NCBI RefSeq assembly: GCF_011320115.1 | Contig: NZ_JAANOZ010000003.1 | Coordinates: 1 to 64,000 of the forward strand | Direction of reading: 5' to 3' | DNA length: 64,000 bases | Source: Croceibacterium segetis | GTDB taxonomy: Bacteria; Pseudomonadota; Alphaproteobacteria; Sphingomonadales; Sphingomonadaceae | In this document: piece after piece, positions 17,417 through 26,754 of the stretch | Layout of the letters: every line of letters starts with the position of its first letter | How positions within the stretch are numbered: position 1 is the stretch's first letter | The notes under the pieces: generated by a model | Database searches by the model: none | What the model was told of the DNA's origin: nothing | What the model saw: the letters and a program-made list of their open reading frames with translations, nothing else | Position numbers and translations under genes: made by a program

Positions 17417-18144
17417 TTTGTGAGGAAGCGTTCTGCATTGCGGGCGAGCCCCGGAACGGAGGAATCCTGGTCGTTTCCGACCATGCCTCGAACCGCGTGC
17501 CCGAGGACATCGACCTCGGCATCGACCGGGCGCTATTGGACGAGCACGTCGCCATCGACATCGGCGTCGCCGGAGTGGCGCAGGGGATAGCCGAGCGGCC
17601 CGGATTCGCGGCGTTCCTCGCTAACGTCAGCCGCCTGGTATGCGACTGCAACCGCGACGAGGACGCGCCGGCGGTCGTTCCCCATTCGAGCGACGGTCAC
17701 GCAATTCCCGGGAACCTGTTCGATGTCGAGGGCCGCGAGGACAGGCTTGAACGCTTCTTTCGGCCGTATCATGACGCGCTCGCCGGGCTCCTCGAGCGTG
17801 CCCCGCCGCGCCTGATCGTCTCGCTGCACAGCTTCACGCCGTCGCTCACCAGCCGCCCAGAGGAGCAACGGCCCTGGCATTGCGGGGTGCTCTACAACGC
17901 CGACGAACGTGGCGCGCGCCTGGCGATCCCGCTGCTGGAGGCGGAAGGGCTGATGGTCGGCGACCAGCAGCCCTATTCGGGCAAGTTGCTCAACGCGACG
18001 ATGAACCGACACGCCGAGGCCCACGGGCGGCCTTATTTCGGGATCGAGATCCGCCAGGACCTGATCGGCGACGCGGCCGGGCAGGCTGCGTGGGCCGAGC
18101 GGCTGGCGCGCATTGCCAACAGGGTTGCGCTCGACCTGCCATGA
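17413..18144 (+). CDS. N-formylglutamate amidohydrolase family protein
   Basis: The 243-residue protein has the family's metal-site motifs: [12 protein letters not shown] near residue 20, [33 protein letters not shown] and [29 protein letters not shown]. These fit the HutG-like (COG3931) hydrolases that release formate from N-formylglutamate or cleave related N-acyl compounds. No hut genes are nearby, so histidine breakdown is not implied and the substrate is open. The ATG overlaps the ispE stop (ATGA). Confidence 0.85.
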   Translation: MICEEAFCIAGEPRNGGILVVSDHASNRVPEDIDLGIDRALLDEHVAIDIGVAGVAQGIAERPGFAAFLANVSRLVCDCNRDEDAPAVVPHSSDGHAIPGNLFDVEGREDRLERFFRPYHDALAGLLERAPPRLIVSLHSFTPSLTSRPEEQRPWHCGVLYNADERGARLAIPLLEAEGLMVGDQQPYSGKLLNATMNRHAEAHGRPYFGIEIRQDLIGDAAGQAAWAERLARIANRVALDLP

Positions 18145-18185
18145 GGGCAGGGCGCTCGCGCAATTTATCGTATCATGGAACCCCG

Positions 18186-19907
18186 ATGAGCAATCGTTTC
18201 GACAAGTCCCGTCTGCCCAGCCGGCACGTTTCGGTCGGCCCCGAGCGCGCGCCCCATCGCAGCTATTATTATGCGATGGGCCTGACCGAGGAAGAGATCG
18301 CCCGACCCTTCGTGGGCATCGCCTCCGCCGGCAACGACAGCGCCCCGTGCAACACCACGCTGAACGCGCAGGCCGATATTTGCCGCGTGGGTGTGGAGCA
18401 AGGCGGGGGAATGCCGCGGCGGTTCAACACGATCACCGTGACCGATGGTATCGCCATGGGCCACCAAGGCATGAAAAGCTCGCTTGCCAGTCGCGAGGTG
18501 ATCGCGGATTCGATCGAGCTGTCGATGCGCGGGCACTGCTACGACGCGCTGGTCGGCTTCGCCGGCTGCGACAAGAGCCTGCCGGGCATGATGATGGCGA
18601 TGCTGCGGCTCAACGTGCCGTCGATCTTCGTCTACGGCGGCTCGATCCTCCCCGGCCGTTTCCATGACAAGGACGTCAGCGTTAAAGACGTGTTCGAGGT
18701 GGTCGGTCGCTACGCCGCTGGTGCCTGCCCGCTGAGCGAACTGATCGCGCTCGAGAAGGTCGCCTGCCCGGGCCACGGCGCGTGCGGTGGGCAATATACC
18801 GCCAACACCATGGCCTGCGTGGGTGAGGCCATCGGATTATCGTTGCCAAACAGCAATATGGTCCCGGCTCCTTACGAAAGTCGTGAGGATATTGCGATCG
18901 CCGCGGGCCGCCAGGTGATGATCTTGCTCGAGCGCAACATCCGCCCGCGCGACATCTGCACCCGCGAGGCGTTCGAGAACGCCGCGCGGATCGTCGCCGC
19001 GACCGGCGGCTCGACCAACGGCGCGCTGCACTTGCCGGCGATGGCGCACGAGGCGGGAATCGAGTTCGACCTGTTCGACGTCGCCGAGATTTTCAAGACC
19101 ACGCCCTATTGCGCCGACCTCCAGCCCGGCGGGCAATACCTCGCGCGCGACATGTACGAGGCCGGCGGCGTCTACATGCTGATGAAGACGATGCTCGCCG
19201 AAGGCCTGCTTCACGGCGATTGCCTGACGGTGACGGGCAGGACGCTTGGCGAGAACATCGACGAGGTCACCTGGAACCCCGACCAGCAGGTGATCTACGA
19301 CGCGAAGACGCCGATCACCCCCACCGGCGGCGTGGTCGGCCTGAGCGGCTCGCTCGCGCCCGACGGGGCGATCGTCAAGGTCGCCGGCATGCACCGCCTG
19401 CAATTCTCCGGCCCGGCGCGGGTGTTCGACTGCGAAGAGGACACTTTCGTTGCCGTCGAGAACCGCGACATCCGCGAAGGTGAGGTCATCGTCATCCGCT
19501 ACGAAGGCCCCAAGGGCGGCCCGGGCATGCGCGAGATGCTCTCGACCACCGCGGCGCTGTATGGCCTGGGCATGGGCGAGAAGGTCGCGCTGATCACCGA
19601 CGGGCGCTTTTCGGGCGCCACGCGCGGCTTTTGCATCGGCCACGTCGGCCCCGAAGCGGCCGACGGCGGACCGATCGCGCTGGTAGAGGACGGCGATATT
19701 ATTTCGATCGACGCCGAAGCCGGGACGATCGAGATCGAAGTCGCTCCCGAAGTGCTCGAACAGCGGCGCGCGGTCTGGCAGCCGCGCCGAAACGACTACC
19801 AGTCGGGCGCGTTGTGGAAGTACGCCCAGCAAGTCGGCCCGGCGCGCAAGGGCGCGGTAACGCACCCCGGCGCGGCGGCGGAAACCCACGTCTATGCGGA
19901 CATCTGA
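18186..19907 (+). CDS. ilvD: Dihydroxy-acid dehydratase
   Basis: This iron-sulfur dehydratase of branched-chain amino-acid and pantothenate synthesis converts 2,3-dihydroxy acids to 2-keto acids. The 573-residue protein has the [2Fe-2S] ligands Cys55 (SAPCN), Cys128 (FAGCDKS) and Cys200 (CPGHGACGG), the Lys130 expected to be carbamylated, and [11 protein letters not shown] near the C-terminus with the catalytic serine. The ATG at 18186 lies 41 bp after the preceding stop. The frame is open further upstream, but that part overlaps the previous gene and is not IlvD-like. Its end overlaps nnr by 14 bp. Confidence 0.93.
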   Translation: MSNRFDKSRLPSRHVSVGPERAPHRSYYYAMGLTEEEIARPFVGIASAGNDSAPCNTTLNAQADICRVGVEQGGGMPRRFNTITVTDGIAMGHQGMKSSLASREVIADSIELSMRGHCYDALVGFAGCDKSLPGMMMAMLRLNVPSIFVYGGSILPGRFHDKDVSVKDVFEVVGRYAAGACPLSELIALEKVACPGHGACGGQYTANTMACVGEAIGLSLPNSNMVPAPYESREDIAIAAGRQVMILLERNIRPRDICTREAFENAARIVAATGGSTNGALHLPAMAHEAGIEFDLFDVAEIFKTTPYCADLQPGGQYLARDMYEAGGVYMLMKTMLAEGLLHGDCLTVTGRTLGENIDEVTWNPDQQVIYDAKTPITPTGGVVGLSGSLAPDGAIVKVAGMHRLQFSGPARVFDCEEDTFVAVENRDIREGEVIVIRYEGPKGGPGMREMLSTTAALYGLGMGEKVALITDGRFSGATRGFCIGHVGPEAADGGPIALVEDGDIISIDAEAGTIEIEVAPEVLEQRRAVWQPRRNDYQSGALWKYAQQVGPARKGAVTHPGAAAETHVYADI

Positions 19908-21303
19908 CGCCGTTTTGCCTACCTGCAGCCAGGTCCTCACCGTGGCGCAGATGCGCGCCGCCGAAGAGGCGCTGATTGCGGGCGGCGACACGGTCGACAG
20001 CTTGATGCAGATCGCCGGCGGGGGCGCCGCCGAATGGGTCTGGCGCGTCGCCGCCGGGCGTCCGGTGACCGTGCTGTGCGGACCCGGCAACAACGGGGGT
20101 GATGGCTACGTGATCGCAGAGGCCTTGCGGCGGCGCGGGCTGGCAGTGACGGTCGTCGCGCCGATGGAGCCGAAGACGGGCGCCGCGCAACGGGCCAGAG
20201 CCGCTTACGGCGGAACCTTGGCCGAAGGCGGCAAGGGCGGCGTGTTCGTCGACTGCCTGTTCGGAAGTGGACTCACGCGGCCGCTTGGGGCGGAGTTTGC
20301 CGACCTTGTGCGCGAGCTTGCGCGCCATCATCACTATCGCGTCGCGATCGACTTGCCGAGTGGCGTCGCGAGCGACAGCGGAGCGCTCCTCGACGAGGAC
20401 CTGCCCCATTACGGCCTGACCGTGGCTCTCGGCGCGTGGAAATTCGCGCACTGGCTCATGCCGGCGATGGAGCGGATGGGCGACCGACGGCTGGTGGCGA
20501 TCGGCGTGGATGCCGTTGGCGGCGCGGCGACCCTGCTCGCTCGCCCCCGTTTCGCCGCGCCCCCCGCCGATGCTCACAAGTACACGCGCGGACTGGTGCT
20601 CGTCGTCGGCGGCGGAATGGCCGGCGCGTCGATGCTCGCCTGCGAAGGAGCGCTGAGAGCGGGCGCCGGCGCGGTGCGGCTCTCGTCGACGCATCCGCAC
20701 CCTTCGGTGGCGCCGGATGTCGTGCTCAAGGACCAGCCGCTGGCGGAACTGCTCGAAGAGAAGCGAACCAATGCTGTGCTCGTCGGCCCTGGTCTTGGCC
20801 TGGACGACGGGGCCAAAGAACGCCTCGCGAGCGTTCTGCAGGCCGATTTGCCGACCGTCGCCGATGCCGACGCCCTCACGCTGCTTACGCCCAACCTGAT
20901 CGAGAGGCGCTCGGCCGCGCTGATTCTGACGCCGCACGCCGGTGAGATGGACCGCCTGGCCACGAGCTTCGCCATCGAGGCTGAGGGCAAAGTCGCTCGG
21001 GCCCAGGCACTGGCAGGGGCGGCGCGGGCGGTGGTGGTCGCCAAAGGGCCCGACACGGTGATCGCAACACCCGATGGGCGTGTCGTCCTTGCGCCTTCGC
21101 CGAGCAGCTGGCTCGCTGTCGCCGGCACGGGGGATGTCCTGGCGGGAGCGATCGCGAGCCGCCTCGCAGCCATTCACGATCCGTTCGATGCCGCTTGCCA
21201 AGCGGTCTGGCTGCACGGCGAGGCCGCGCGACTGGCCGGCCCGGCGTTCCTCGCTTCCGAACTGGCCAAGGCGGTCTCTCGCGCTTACGCCGCGGCGCTG
21301 TGA
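19894..21303 (+). CDS. nnr: Bifunctional NAD(P)H-hydrate epimerase / ADP-dependent NAD(P)H-hydrate dehydratase
   Basis: This metabolite-repair enzyme restores hydrated NAD(P)H. The N-terminal epimerase half (about 1-205) shows [18 protein letters not shown] and [14 protein letters not shown]. The C-terminal dehydratase half (about 220-469) shows [33 protein letters not shown] and the catalytic [11 protein letters not shown]. Both halves are complete and the 469 residues match the fused form. The ATG lies inside the end of ilvD, and its stop overlaps the next gene (GTGA). Confidence 0.92.
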   Translation: MRTSDAVLPTCSQVLTVAQMRAAEEALIAGGDTVDSLMQIAGGGAAEWVWRVAAGRPVTVLCGPGNNGGDGYVIAEALRRRGLAVTVVAPMEPKTGAAQRARAAYGGTLAEGGKGGVFVDCLFGSGLTRPLGAEFADLVRELARHHHYRVAIDLPSGVASDSGALLDEDLPHYGLTVALGAWKFAHWLMPAMERMGDRRLVAIGVDAVGGAATLLARPRFAAPPADAHKYTRGLVLVVGGGMAGASMLACEGALRAGAGAVRLSSTHPHPSVAPDVVLKDQPLAELLEEKRTNAVLVGPGLGLDDGAKERLASVLQADLPTVADADALTLLTPNLIERRSAALILTPHAGEMDRLATSFAIEAEGKVARAQALAGAARAVVVAKGPDTVIATPDGRVVLAPSPSSWLAVAGTGDVLAGAIASRLAAIHDPFDAACQAVWLHGEAARLAGPAFLASELAKAVSRAYAAAL

Positions 21304-22490
21304 ACGAGCCCGAAGAGATCGTCCGCGTCGCCGCCAAGGGCGACGGCGTCACCGCTTCGGGGCGGCACGTGGCGTTTTCGGCACCGGGCGACACCGTCGG
21401 CTCCGACGGCGCATTGTTGCCAGGGCCGCACCACGCCGTCCCGCCGTGCCGCCACTTCGGTACTTGCGGCGGGTGCCAGCTGCAGCATCTGGATGAGCAG
21501 TCGCTGGCGGCCTTCGCGCGTGACCGCGCGGTCAATGCGGCCGAGGGGCAGGGGCTGGTGCCCGAAACTATCGCGTCGGTGCACCTCTCGCCACCGCGCA
21601 CCCGCCGACGCGCGACCTTGCACGCGACCAACGGGGGCGGCCGGCCGCTAATTGGGTTTCGCGAGGCGGGCTCGCACCGGATCGTCGACATGCGCGAATG
21701 CCATGTGCTGGCGCCCGAGCTGTTCGCGCTTGTCGAGCCGCTGCGGCGGACGCTCGGCGGCCGGCGCGGGAAATATGCCTTGAACATCGAGCTGACGTTG
21801 ACCGACCAGGGCGTCGATTGCGCGGTTTCGGGCATGGAGATCGAAGGGTTGGAGCAAACCGAGGGGCTGCTCGAGTTCTGCCGCGAGCAGCGGCTTGCCC
21901 GGCTGATGCTCGATCAGGGATATGGACCCGAGACGTTCTGGGAGCCCGAACCTGTAACCGTGACGCTGTCGGGCGTGCCGGTGGCGTTCCCGAGCGGTGC
22001 GTTCCTCCAGGCAACGCGCGATGGACAGGAAGCGCTCACCGGGGCGGCGTCCGATTGGCTCACCGGCGCCGCAAGGGTGGCGGATCTCTTTTCGGGTCTC
22101 GGGACCTTTGCCTTTGCGCTCGACGCCCCGGTCGTCGCGGCCGAAGCCGCGCGTGAGGCACACCTCGCCTGCCGGCAGGCGGCGGCGCGGGCGAAACGGC
22201 CGATCGAAGCGGTGCACCGCGACCTGTTCCGCAATCCGATGCGAGGCGACGAGCTGCGCGGTTTCGACGGAGTGGTGGTCGATCCGCCGAGGGCAGGCGC
22301 GCGCGAGCAGGTCGCACAGATCGCCTCGAGCGGTGTGGCGCGGGTGGTCTACATCAGCTGCAATCCGTCGAGCTGGGCCCGTGATGCGGCTACCCTGGTG
22401 GCCGCCGGGTACCGTCTCGTCGAGTTGCGCCCAGTCGGCCAGTTCCGCTGGTCGACCCATGTCGAGCTGGCGAGTTTATTCGTCCGTTAG
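21300..22490 (+). CDS. RumA/TrmA-type 23S rRNA (uracil-5-) methyltransferase family protein
   Basis: This 396-residue class I methyltransferase carries the RumA iron-sulfur site: Cys50-x5-Cys56-x2-Cys59 (PPCRHFGTCGGCQ) and Cys134 (MRECHV). It has the SAM-binding VADLFSGLGTFAFAL (260-274), DGVVVDPPRAG and the nucleophile Cys354 in VVYISCNPSSWARD. It lacks a separate N-terminal TRAM domain of normal size, keeping only about 40 residues. The target is probably a uridine in 23S rRNA, but RlmC and RlmD cannot be told apart here. The GTG start at 21300 overlaps the nnr stop. Confidence 0.88.
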   Translation: MNEPEEIVRVAAKGDGVTASGRHVAFSAPGDTVGSDGALLPGPHHAVPPCRHFGTCGGCQLQHLDEQSLAAFARDRAVNAAEGQGLVPETIASVHLSPPRTRRRATLHATNGGGRPLIGFREAGSHRIVDMRECHVLAPELFALVEPLRRTLGGRRGKYALNIELTLTDQGVDCAVSGMEIEGLEQTEGLLEFCREQRLARLMLDQGYGPETFWEPEPVTVTLSGVPVAFPSGAFLQATRDGQEALTGAASDWLTGAARVADLFSGLGTFAFALDAPVVAAEAAREAHLACRQAAARAKRPIEAVHRDLFRNPMRGDELRGFDGVVVDPPRAGAREQVAQIASSGVARVVYISCNPSSWARDAATLVAAGYRLVELRPVGQFRWSTHVELASLFVR

Positions 22491-23258
22491 CGCCGAGAGA
22501 ACGTGCCCGATCAGCCACTCGTGCGAGCCCTCGTCGGAATAAGCGTGATCGGCTCCGGCGCAGCGCTGGAGCCGGGGATCGTTCGGGTCCCAGCCGGCCA
22601 GGAAGGCCTGCCCGGTCCGATCGCGCTCGGCGATCAGCAACCGCACAGGCCCGGCGAAGCGAGCCAGGCCCTGCGTCATCATCTCGGCCAAGCCGCTTGG
22701 GGCTGGCTGCCTGGTTGAGGCGCTAACGAGGCCGCGGGCGAGCTTCGCCAGGTTCACCTTGCCGGTGAAGAGACGCAGCAGTTCGCGCGGATTCTTCAGC
22801 TTCTCGGCATAGCGCGCGCGGATGGCCGAGGGCGGCGGCGGGGCGTCGGAACGATCGTTCTCGAAAGTCCACGGATTGGACAGCACGAGCCCATCGAAGC
22901 CCGCGCCGCCCGCCAGCATCAGCGCGCTCGCGGCGTCGCAATTGCCGAACGCGATCACCCGCTCGAGCGCCGGGCAATGCGCGCGGAATGCCGCGAGCGC
23001 GGCCGCGATATCCTCGGCCGAGTGGCGGAAGCCAAAGTTAACGCCCTCGCTGTCGCCTACGCCGCGGCGATCGAAGCGCAGCACGGGGTGGCCGGCGGCG
23101 GAAATGCGCGAGGCAAGCTCGGCCTGGCTTGAGAAAGCCCCGGCGCGGATTTCGTTGCCGCCGGTGACGATGAGCAGCCCGTTGACCGCCGCGGCTTCAT
23201 CCAGGGTCGCGGCGAGGGCACTTCCCCCACAGGCGAACGTGAAATGCCGCCGGTTCAC
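22476..23258 (-). CDS. Exosortase A system-associated hydrolase 1 (alpha/beta hydrolase)
   Basis: The 260-residue protein begins RRHFTFACGG and has the alpha/beta-hydrolase pattern GLLIVTGGNEIRAG (oxyanion region), LRFDRRGVGDSEG, and a nucleophile elbow FGNCDAASALML in which Cys107 stands where most hydrolases have serine. An acidic and a histidine residue follow (AERDRTGQ, GADHAYSDE). This is the pattern of the small hydrolase found in XrtA loci; its substrate is unknown. The GTG start at 23258 overlaps the stop of hydrolase 2 (GTGA). It converges with the RNA methyltransferase gene, overlapping it by 15 bp. Confidence 0.85.
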   Translation of the reverse strand: MNRRHFTFACGGSALAATLDEAAAVNGLLIVTGGNEIRAGAFSSQAELASRISAAGHPVLRFDRRGVGDSEGVNFGFRHSAEDIAAALAAFRAHCPALERVIAFGNCDAASALMLAGGAGFDGLVLSNPWTFENDRSDAPPPPSAIRARYAEKLKNPRELLRLFTGKVNLAKLARGLVSASTRQPAPSGLAEMMTQGLARFAGPVRLLIAERDRTGQAFLAGWDPNDPRLQRCAGADHAYSDEGSHEWLIGHVLSALTDE

Positions 23259-23917
23259 GCGAGGAGCTCCACCGCGATGATCGCTGCCAATGCATCGGCT
23301 TGCCTGGAATCGTGGTCGGGCTCGGCGCGAAGCCACAGACCGGCGCCGCCGAGGTCCCCTTGCGCGACATCGCGCTGTTGAGCCGCCTGCGGCAGGTCGG
23401 CTGCCTCGAGATCCCCGATCATCGCTGCCCCAAGGCGGTAGCCGCCCAGCTCCAGCCCGCGGTCGCGCCCCTCGGCAAGCAGCGCTTCGCGGTTCTCGTC
23501 GCGGCCTGCTTCGCGTGAGGACAGGACGCGGGCGCAAAGCAGTCCGCGAAGCTGCGAGCTGCCCGCAAGCGGCGCGTAGCGCCAACCCGGCAGCGCCTCG
23601 GGCGCGACCATTGCTCCGGCGCGCACGGCCAGGACGTGCGTGGCCGAAAAATACGCCGAGGCCTCCGCTGCCTCGGCGCGCCAGCTCGCGAGCGTCTGAG
23701 CCTCGAGAGGTGCGAGGCTTTCGTTGCAGCCGGGCAAGTCGGGGAGGAAGCTGTCGACGCCCGCACCGTCGAGCCGACGCATGACCTCGACGGCGAAGTG
23801 CCGCAGCTTGTTGCTCTCGTCGAACCAGGCGGGCAGCACCAGCACGCGGCGCGAGCGGTGCTTGTCGAACGCCAAGGCGTATTCCTCGCCCGCGGGGCTG
23901 GGCCAGGCGGCGATCAC
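23255..23917 (-). CDS. Exosortase A system-associated hydrolase 2
   Basis: The 220-residue protein shows VLVLPAWFDESNKLRHFAVEVMRRL and SFLPDLPGCNESLAPLEAQT, the two conserved stretches of the second hydrolase of XrtA loci. It is alpha/beta-hydrolase-like but lacks an obvious GxSxG elbow: the matching place reads LAVRAGAM. It may therefore be a non-catalytic partner, by inference. The start is GTG, 10 bp after the acyl carrier protein gene. Confidence 0.8.
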   Translation of the reverse strand: MIAAWPSPAGEEYALAFDKHRSRRVLVLPAWFDESNKLRHFAVEVMRRLDGAGVDSFLPDLPGCNESLAPLEAQTLASWRAEAAEASAYFSATHVLAVRAGAMVAPEALPGWRYAPLAGSSQLRGLLCARVLSSREAGRDENREALLAEGRDRGLELGGYRLGAAMIGDLEAADLPQAAQQRDVAQGDLGGAGLWLRAEPDHDSRQADALAAIIAVELLA

Positions 23918-23927
23918 GGCCCGTCGC

Positions 23928-24200
23928 TCAGCCGCGCTTGGCCTGCACGAAGGTCAGCAGCGCGCCGTAGGTCTCGAGCATCTCGCCGTCGACCTCGTCG
24001 TCCTCGATGACGATGCCAAGCCGGTCCTCGACTTCGGTCAGCAGGCCGGCGACCGCCATCGAGTCCAGTTCGGGCAGGTGACCGAACAGCCCGGTCTCGG
24101 GCGTGAACGCGGCGACGCGGTCGGCGGCGAGTCCAAGGACGTCCTGCAGCACCCCGCGAAGCACGGAATCGGTGTCGCTCGCCGCGGCGTGGCTGCTCAT
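23928..24200 (-). CDS. Acyl carrier protein, XrtA-locus type
   Basis: The 90-residue acidic protein carries GHLPELDSMAVAGLLTEVED, with Ser47 as the expected 4'-phosphopantetheine attachment site (DSM in place of the usual DSL). It would carry an acyl or aminoacyl group in the cytoplasm. In this locus it sits with an acyl-CoA ligase and a PLP decarboxylase, which suggests a dedicated modification of the exopolysaccharide, by inference. The ATG at 24200 follows GATGGGGATAC. An upstream in-frame start at 24257 would overlap the GNAT-like gene. Confidence 0.88.
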   Translation of the reverse strand: MSSHAAASDTDSVLRGVLQDVLGLAADRVAAFTPETGLFGHLPELDSMAVAGLLTEVEDRLGIVIEDDEVDGEMLETYGALLTFVQAKRG

Positions 24201-24231
24201 GCTTGTATCCCCATCGAAAAGCGCGCGAGCG

Positions 24232-25218
24232 TTAGCCATGCGTCTTGCCGGAGACAAGCGCGCGCAGCCGAGCCTTGGCCATCGTCGGCCAGTTGCGCGG
24301 ATCGTTCTTCCGCCAGCACTGCAGCCGGTAACGTTCGCGCGCCTCGTCCATCCAGTCGCGCTTGTAGCCGTCGTCGCCGGTGCCGAAGTCGACCAGCTTC
24401 ACACCGTCGCGATCGATCACGTGCTCCATCAGGGCGGCGGTCAGCGTGGTCCCGGGCGAGAGCGGCTTGGCGCTTTCCCGGTGGGCGAGCTTGTGGATGT
24501 ACGCGGTGCCGTCTTCCACCGTCCAGAACTGCGCCGCCACAGATTCGCCGTTGTGGCGCGCAACGGCGAGACGAATCCGGCCGGCTGTCCCCTCGGCCTC
24601 GGCGAAGGCGCGCAGCAGTGCCGGATCGCCTTCCTCGGGTTTCCAGCTTTCGGCGTAGATCGATTCGTAAGAGTGCCAGATATCTTCATCAAATTGCTCG
24701 ACGATCTGGACGTCGACTTTCTTGGCCTTGCGCTTGAGCGTGGTTCGCAGCGGCCCGGGACGACTGTCGAGATAAGTCCGATAGTCGCGGCCGTCGACCG
24801 GCAGGACCCGATTGGTGTCGCAGGGCTCGCAAGCGATCAGCCAGCCAGCGCGCACGAAGATACGTTGCAGCTGGCGGGCGGTGCCATCCTCGTCCGGCAA
24901 CCTGTCGAGCACGACATGAGAGGTCTGCCTGGCAAGTGCCTCGGCAAGGGCGATCAGCAGGCTGTCCACCGAGCCGTAGGGTGTCGCCAGCGGGCGCCAA
25001 CTGAAGGCGTACCAGTTGAGCATTGATTCGAGCCGCCGGCCCTTGCGGCGCAGCGGCAGTACCACGGCGCCCGACGCGTCCTCGGCCAAGGCGAACAAGG
25101 GTCGCGGCTCGGCAGCTTCGAGCCGTTCGAACCACTCGCGGCGAGCAAATGGCCCGGCGGCCGCAAGCGGCTGCGCTTGCACATCTTTAATAGTGGCGTG
25201 ATAGCTGATCGCCGTCAC
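24232..25218 (-). CDS. GNAT / FemAB-like acyltransferase of the XrtA locus
   Basis: The 328-residue protein has a two-lobed GNAT fold like CelD/BioF2-type proteins: FARREWFERLEAAEPRPLFAL at the front, a basic RTTLKRKAKKVDV helix, SYESIYAESWKPEE, AVARHNGESVAAQFW and GVKLVDFGTGDDGYKRDW. Proteins of this type usually transfer acyl or aminoacyl groups. The GTG at 25218 follows GGGGACAG; there is no ATG in the first part of the frame. It is divergent from the ligase gene with only 24 bp between starts, so the two promoters must lie within the opposite coding regions. Confidence 0.78.
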   Translation of the reverse strand: MTAISYHATIKDVQAQPLAAAGPFARREWFERLEAAEPRPLFALAEDASGAVVLPLRRKGRRLESMLNWYAFSWRPLATPYGSVDSLLIALAEALARQTSHVVLDRLPDEDGTARQLQRIFVRAGWLIACEPCDTNRVLPVDGRDYRTYLDSRPGPLRTTLKRKAKKVDVQIVEQFDEDIWHSYESIYAESWKPEEGDPALLRAFAEAEGTAGRIRLAVARHNGESVAAQFWTVEDGTAYIHKLAHRESAKPLSPGTTLTAALMEHVIDRDGVKLVDFGTGDDGYKRDWMDEARERYRLQCWRKNDPRNWPTMAKARLRALVSGKTHG

Positions 25219-25242
25219 CGAACTGTCCCCCTGCGGAGCCTT

Positions 25243-26754
25243 ATGTCCCTGCCGCTCGATCCCGTGGCCCATCCGCTCGACCATCTCGCCGAACGCGGGC
25301 GCGATGACGATCCGGCGCTCGTTCTGCGCGAGGAAGGGCTTAGCTACAAGGCCTTAAGAACCCGTATTGGCCAACTGGCGAGCTGGCTCGCGAGCCAGGG
25401 AGCCGAGCCCGGGGCGCGGGTGGCGAGCTGGGCGGCGAAAGGCGAGCTGACGTGCCTGCTGCCGCTGGCGGCGGCGCGCGCGGGGCTGGTGCACGTGCCG
25501 ATCAACCCGCTCCTCAAGCGCGCACAAGTGGCGCACATCGTCAGCGACAGCGGGGCGAAGCTGCTGATCGGGACGCAAGCCCGGCTCGACAGCCTCGAAC
25601 CTGCGGATGTGCCCTCGGCCTGTTCGGTCTTCGAGGAAGGTGCCACGATCGGCGCCTCGCGCGGAATGGGGGAAATGCCACCGTCCGCCGCAGATCCCGA
25701 GGCGCTCGCCGCGATCCTCTACACCAGCGGTTCGACCGGGCGGCCGAAAGGCGTTATGCTCAGTCATGCCAACTTGTGGCTCGGGGCGGTCAGCGTCACG
25801 CAATATCTCGGGCTCGAGCGCGACGATGTGGTGCTCGCCGTGCTGCCGCTGTCGTTCGACTACGGGCAGAACCAGCTGCTTTCGGCCTGGTATGCCGGCG
25901 CCAGCGCGGTGCCGCTCGATTATCTCGCCCCGCGTGACGTCACGAAGGCTTGCGCGCGCTACGGGGTGACCACGCTGGCGGCGGTGCCGCCGTTGTGGGT
26001 TCAATTGGTCGAGCAGGATTGGCCGGCGGAGGCAGTGACGCCAATGCGGCGCCTGACGAACAGCGGCGGCGCGCTGACCACGGACCTGGTGCGCGGGCTG
26101 CGCGGACTGTTCCCGCAGGCGCGCCTGTTTCCGATGTACGGCCTGACCGAAGCGTTCCGTTCGACTTATCTCGACCCCTCGCTGGTCGATTCGCATCCGA
26201 CCTCGATGGGCAAGGCGATTCCGTTCGCCGAAGTCCTGGTGATCGGCGACGATGGCCGCGTAACCGCGCCGGGCGAGGAGGGCGAACTGGTCCACTGCGG
26301 CCCGCTCGTGGCGCAGGGCTACTGGCAGGACGCGGCGCGCACCGCCGAGCGGTTCAAGCCCGCTCCCGAAGAGTCGGAATATCGAGGCGTGGCCGTGTGG
26401 TCGGGGGATCGCGTGCAGCGTGATGCTGACGGGCTGCTCTACTTCGTCGGGCGGCGTGACGCCATGATCAAGAGCGCCGGCAACCGCATCAGCCCGCAGG
26501 AGATCGAGGAGGCGGCGCTGGCTACGGGGCTTGTTTCCGAGGCTGCCGCGGTCGGCGTGAAGGACGAGCGGTTGGGGCAATCCGTGCTGCTGGTGGTACG
26601 CGGAAACGGCGATAACGAGGGGCTCAAGGCGGCGCTGAAGCGCGACCTGCCCAATTTCATGCAGCCGCACGAGATCCGCTGGGTCGAACGGATGCCACTC
26701 AATCCCAACGGCAAGGTCGACCGAGCGGCACTGCAGGCGGAGATGGTGGCGTGA
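25243..26754 (+). CDS. Acyl-CoA ligase (AMP-forming), exosortase A system-associated
   Basis: This adenylate-forming enzyme of 503 residues has the P-loop LYTSGSTGRPKGVMLSH (160-175 region), the MYGLTEAFRST motif, GDRVQRDADGLLYFVGRRD and the C-terminal lysine in PNGKVDRAAL. It would activate an acid as acyl-AMP and load it on CoA or on the nearby carrier protein. The ATG at 25243 matches the family start; the frame is open upstream but overlaps the divergent gene. An AT-rich patch at 25183-25195 (ATCTTTAATAGTG) could hold its -10 element. The stop overlaps the next start (GTGA). Confidence 0.9.
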   Translation: MSLPLDPVAHPLDHLAERGRDDDPALVLREEGLSYKALRTRIGQLASWLASQGAEPGARVASWAAKGELTCLLPLAAARAGLVHVPINPLLKRAQVAHIVSDSGAKLLIGTQARLDSLEPADVPSACSVFEEGATIGASRGMGEMPPSAADPEALAAILYTSGSTGRPKGVMLSHANLWLGAVSVTQYLGLERDDVVLAVLPLSFDYGQNQLLSAWYAGASAVPLDYLAPRDVTKACARYGVTTLAAVPPLWVQLVEQDWPAEAVTPMRRLTNSGGALTTDLVRGLRGLFPQARLFPMYGLTEAFRSTYLDPSLVDSHPTSMGKAIPFAEVLVIGDDGRVTAPGEEGELVHCGPLVAQGYWQDAARTAERFKPAPEESEYRGVAVWSGDRVQRDADGLLYFVGRRDAMIKSAGNRISPQEIEEAALATGLVSEAAAVGVKDERLGQSVLLVVRGNGDNEGLKAALKRDLPNFMQPHEIRWVERMPLNPNGKVDRAALQAEMVA

